Part shown: in pieces, positions 5,680 through 6,902 of the stretch
How positions within the stretch are numbered: the first letter of the stretch is position 1
How the letters are laid out: every line of letters begins with the position of its first letter
From: Acidimicrobiales bacterium
GTDB taxonomy: Bacteria > Actinomycetota > Acidimicrobiia > Acidimicrobiales > CADCSY01
DNA: 6,902 bases
Direction of reading: 5' to 3'
Assembly: GCA_030447125.1 (NCBI GenBank)
Contig: JAUJLZ010000096.1
Span: forward strand, 1 to 6,902
Program-made: the position numbers and the translations under genes
Notes under the pieces: model-generated
What the model saw: the letters and a program-made list of their open reading frames with translations, nothing else
Told to the model about the DNA's origin: nothing
Database searches by the model: none

Positions 5680-6902
5680 GTGCACGCAGTGGTAGGAGGC
5701 AGAGCACGAGCGCTGGTCGCCGCCGCAGCCGTGGTGCTCGCCACCCTGACCCCGTCTCCCGCCGGTGCCGCGGCGCAGCCCGACCCGCGGTCCGAGCGCG
5801 AGCGCATCCGCTCGGAACAGGCGACGGTGGCCGGCGAGCTCGATGCCCTGAAGGCCAGCAACGACGAAGTCACGCGGGCTCTGACCGACCTCGAGGCCAA
5901 CGTCGCCGACCAGCAGTCCCTCCTGGGCGACGCCCGTCGCACGGCTGAGCTGGCCGCCGAGAGCCTGGCCCAGGCTCGCACCGACGAGCGCCGGGCCGAA
6001 GAGGAGATCGTCGGGCTCCAGGCCCTGGTGCGCGAGGTGGCCATCGAGGAGTACATGCGGCCCACCACCGCCGACCCGACCGTCGTGCTCACCTCGGACT
6101 CGATCGCCGACGCCTCCCGCCGCAGCGCCCTGCTCGACTTCCAGGCCCAGCGCGACGCTCAGGTCCTCGACGAGCTGCGAGCCGCCCGGGAGGATCTGGC
6201 CCGCAGCCGCCAAGAGGCCGAGGCCGCGGCCGTGCGCGCCGAACAGGAGCGAGCCGAAGTGGCCGGGCGGGTCGAGAAGCTCGAGGCGGCACGCGACCAG
6301 CAGGCCGACTTTGCCGAGTCCGTCGAACAGCGCCTCGACGCCACCCTCGCCGAAGCCGCCTCCCTGGAAGCGCTCGACGCCACGCTGGCGGAGCAGATCC
6401 GCGCCGACGAGGCCCGCATCGCCGCCCAGCTCCGGGCCAGCCGCCCGGCACCGGCCCGACCGGCTCGCGACGGCGACGCCGGCACCCGGGGCGGGGGTAG
6501 CGGTGGCAGCGGCGGAGCCAGCCGGGGTGGGGGCGGCACCAGCCGAGCGGCCCCCGGGATCGTCGGCAGCGGCCCCATCGTGTCGGTGCGGGGCATCCGG
6601 GTGAGCACCCAGATCGCCCAGCCGCTGGAAGACATGCTCGCCGCGGCCGACGCCAGCGGGATGAACTTCTCCGGCGGCGGCTTCCGAGACCCTGCCGCCC
6701 AGGTCTCCCTGCGCCGGAGCAACTGCGGCTCCAGCGACTACGCCACCTACTCGATGCCGGCCTCGCAGTGCTCACCCCCCACCGCTCGCCCCGGATCCTC
6801 CATGCACGAGCAGGGCCTGGCCGTCGACTTCACCTACAACGGCTCGCTGATCAGCTCCCGGAGCAACCCCGGCTTCCAATGGCTCGACGCCAACGCGGCG
6901 CG
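5680..6902 (+). CDS. Secreted coiled-coil protein with M15 (VanY-like) peptidase domain, 3' end missing
   Basis: The frame is open from GTG 5680 to the window end (407 full codons). Residues 1-32 form a signal peptide: basic MHAVVGGRARA, a hydrophobic core, then a likely cleavage site after AGAAA. Residues about 38-255 are rich in Glu, Arg, Ala, Leu and Gln, as in a long coiled coil, broken near 125-148 by YMRPTTADPTVVLTSDSI, reminiscent of the N-terminal coiled coils of PcsB/RipC-type cell-wall hydrolases. Residues 256-293 are a Pro then Gly/Ser-rich linker. From about 300 comes an M15 domain: GGGFRDP (332-338), RRSNCG (345-350), CSPPTARPG (364-372), and the zinc motif SxHxxGxAxD with S374, H376, G379, A381 and D383. 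The second zinc/catalytic segment (ExWH-like) should lie beyond the window. The family cleaves D-Ala-containing bonds in peptidoglycan. The likely job is envelope peptidoglycan trimming, with the coiled coil for partner binding or activation. It appears to be a separate transcription unit from nuo. Confidence 0.85.
   Translation, partial: MHAVVGGRARALVAAAAVVLATLTPSPAGAAAQPDPRSERERIRSEQATVAGELDALKASNDEVTRALTDLEANVADQQSLLGDARRTAELAAESLAQARTDERRAEEEIVGLQALVREVAIEEYMRPTTADPTVVLTSDSIADASRRSALLDFQAQRDAQVLDELRAAREDLARSRQEAEAAAVRAEQERAEVAGRVEKLEAARDQQADFAESVEQRLDATLAEAASLEALDATLAEQIRADEARIAAQLRASRPAPARPARDGDAGTRGGGSGGSGGASRGGGGTSRAAPGIVGSGPIVSVRGIRVSTQIAQPLEDMLAAADASGMNFSGGGFRDPAAQVSLRRSNCGSSDYATYSMPASQCSPPTARPGSSMHEQGLAVDFTYNGSLISSRSNPGFQWLDANAA

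Noticed and set aside
5028..6775. Several minus-strand frames opposite nuoN and the M15 gene
   Set aside because: They have low-complexity Ser/Arg/Ala composition and no motifs, while the plus strand carries a signal peptide, coiled coil and zinc motif.

Overview
The window holds the distal end of a respiratory complex I (NADH:quinone oxidoreductase, NDH-1) operon on the + strand, in the order nuoJ (3' end only), nuoK, nuoL, nuoM, nuoN. It is followed after a 133-base gap by the first part of a gene for a secreted coiled-coil protein with an M15 (VanY-like) peptidase domain. Base composition is very GC-rich, with almost every third codon position G or C. The nuoJKLMN order, the GTG start, and the actinobacterial style of the M15 domain (GGGFR...RR.NCG...CSPPTARPG..MHE.GLAVDF) point to a high-GC actinobacterium. 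Acidimicrobiia is my best guess, but it is an inference and not proven by the window.

Layout: 1-164 is the end of nuoJ with a His-rich tail. 164-469 is nuoK. 466-573 is a 35-codon reading frame that exactly bridges nuoK and nuoL through ATGA overlaps at both ends. 570-2600 is nuoL, 2600-4081 nuoM and 4089-5546 nuoN. 5547-5679 is an intergenic region with three short inverted repeats. 5680 to the window end is the M15 gene, open at its 3' end. The junctions are very tight (TGATG or ATGA overlaps, or 7 bases), so the nuo genes are almost certainly one transcript with coupled translation.

How the genes work together: NuoJ, K, L, M and N are membrane-arm subunits of complex I. NuoL, NuoM and NuoN are the three Mrp-antiporter-like proton channels; NuoK and NuoJ lie in the E-channel region between them and the quinone site. 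Most channel lysines and the NuoK glutamates are present. The TM5 glutamate that pairs with the TM7 lysine in canonical subunits is kept in NuoL (E129), but is Asp in NuoM (D135) and appears to be Leu in NuoN (L146). This is the most interesting biochemical signal here. It may mean that the operon is a divergent or second-type actinobacterial nuo set and not the canonical 14-gene one; the upstream genes, outside the window, would settle that.

Other oddities are a Pro/Gly/Asp/Ser-rich insertion in a NuoL loop, made of short in-frame DNA repeats followed by a long hairpin-forming palindrome; a Met/Gly-rich N-terminus on NuoN; a His-rich C-terminus on NuoJ; and a nested stem-loop directly abutting the Shine-Dalgarno sequence of the M15 gene. 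I see no CRISPR array, transposase, tRNA or rRNA.
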